NCBI GenBank assembly: GCA_014529385.2
Contig: CM043961.1
Coordinates: 15,181,978 to 15,245,977, forward strand
Direction of reading: 5' to 3'
Origin: Adiantum capillus-veneris
Lineage: Eukaryota; Streptophyta; Polypodiopsida; Polypodiales; Pteridaceae
DNA length: 64,000 nucleotides
The translations under genes and the position numbers were made by a program. This document shows positions 63,110-64,000 of the stretch, piece after piece; positions within the stretch are counted from its first letter, which is position 1, and every line of letters begins with the position of its first letter. The notes under the pieces were generated by a model, which saw nothing but the letters and a program-made list of their open reading frames with translations, was not told where the DNA came from and did no database searches.

Positions 63110-64000
63110 TGTCAGGAGTTTTTTGGAGTAAGAGATTATGCATATGTACATATCCATGCATGGTGCATCGAATAAAGGATTGCCCATTTTCCAGAGCCAG
63201 GTGGTTATGTGGGACCCACGTGTGTACAGGTAGGACAGTGTGTAGATAGTGCAGTGATTTTCACTATTATCAGTACCAGTGTGTTTTTTCTACAATAAGG
63301 AGGAGTTGGTAGCGCGTAAAAATTCTCGAGGAAGCTATCCTCGGGCCGACAACATGAAGTAAGGAGGTGCGTCAGATGGCATCGAGTGGCGTCAGGAGGC
63401 CGAATGGGGTCAATACTTGCACATGGATGAGTACGGACACAACGTGGGTGTTTCCTTGTGATAATTATGCAAAAAGGTCATCATGAGGACCAATTTTTGG
63501 GTCCACTTCACGTGGTGCGTGATGCATTATTGGAATAAGCTGAGTGCCAGGTGTGCGGATGATGCAAAATGGTGACAACTATGCACTGCGAGGTCAATTT
63601 TTGGCCTGTTTGGGATCCGTTTGAGGTCATTTAAAAGGCCAAGGGTGCCCAGGTAATAAAGCAAAGTGTGGGAACTGAAAAAATAGAGAAAAGACCAGAA
63701 AAAACGTGGAGAAGAGAGGAGGAACAGCCGCAGGTGTGTTTTTGGGGTTTTTGGAGCCTGTTTTGGCCATAAACTGCTCATCCGAGGTCGGATTTGAGCA
63801 CTTTGACATTGTAGACTGGGGTTTTGAGCCGTTCCAGACGCGATGGCGTTGTCCATTTTGCCAAATTAATCACTCTTTTTCTGCTTTTTTTGCTGTGTAA
63901 GTTTCTCCTATGAGCGAAGCTTTTGCTCCAATTTGTGATTGTATCTGGTATATTTTACCCATTTTGTGTGAGCTATTTGCCCCATTGGTGTTGGCCCAAG
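63110..64000 (+). repeat. Element A 3' LTR, cut by the window edge
   Basis: Matches 46281 to about 47171. Roughly 260 bp of LTR lie outside the window. The open frames at 63627-63900 recur in the other LTR and are taken as non-coding. Confidence 0.9.

Larger units (their letters stand above)
46281..64000 (+). mobile_element. Element A: older Tat-type Ty3/gypsy element split by element B
   Basis: LTR 46281-47430, leader with a small ORF, gag, protease-RT up to 51420. Element B intervenes (51421-60680). RT end, RNase H domains and integrase continue from 60685 to 63081, and the 3' LTR from 63110 runs beyond the window. The LTR pair differs by roughly 10 percent by eye, so A is clearly older than B and C. 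Several stops and frameshifts are present. Confidence 0.92.

Noticed and set aside
1-64000. tRNA, rRNA or snRNA genes
   Set aside because: I looked for clover-leaf box A/box B pairs and conserved rRNA stretches by eye and saw none I could support; a covariance-model scan would be needed to exclude them.

Overview
The window looks like gene-poor, repeat-saturated nuclear DNA of a land plant. I see no confident host protein-coding gene and no rRNA or tRNA. The recognisable coding sequence is transposable-element sequence in several stages of decay: Ty3/gypsy elements of the dual-RNase-H (Tat) type, a CACTA element with a tnp2-type transposase, a BED-finger (hAT-like) fragment, a LINE C-terminal fragment and a chromovirus integrase/chromodomain remnant. 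Long CT/GA microsatellites recur throughout. A non-angiosperm vascular plant such as a fern is my guess, but the sequence alone does not prove it.

Left part (1-24 kb). A broken, unidentified transposase-like gene lies on the minus strand at 1745-4140. A minus-strand CACTA element follows at about 6.97-11.74 kb. Its transposase keeps one perfect 80-bp intron, contains a (GA)n tract inside its coding region, and has a 462-bp tandem duplication near its end. Next come an AT-rich stretch with a ~151-bp tandem array, a minus-strand TATA box and a short exon-like ORF (13.5-15.6 kb), a 480-bp compound microsatellite, a small CACTA-like non-autonomous element (16.58-16.86 kb), and about 6 kb of heavily decayed sequence ending in a BED-finger fragment (22.9-23.5 kb).

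Middle (24-35.5 kb). This is a cluster of repeats: a 114-bp tandem duplication, a long inverted-repeat element (26.7-29.1 kb), and related copies out to 32.35 kb. One copy carries a clean 461-bp MITE flanked by a 9-bp target-site duplication, with an unoccupied paralogous site 730 bp away. A LINE fragment, a chromovirus remnant and two ~960-bp direct repeats complete the block.

Right part (35.5-64 kb). This is a nest of Tat-type Ty3/gypsy elements. Element A (LTR 46281-47430, 3' LTR from 63110 past the window edge) has its RT gene split by the young element B (51421-60680, GTAC repeated on both sides). To its left, a deleted copy A' appears to share A's left LTR, and A' is split in its protease by the young element C (36950-46089, ATGC on both sides). 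C is the best preserved: gag and pol lie in one frame of about 1720 codons with only two TGA stops. In all three families the classical RNase H has lost its first catalytic Asp and a second, archaeal-type RNase H follows with its acidic residues visible. Each element carries extra small ORFs between the primer-binding site and gag. A ~70-residue protein there is clearly related between A, B and C, is tandemly duplicated in C, and is the most interesting unexplained item in the window.
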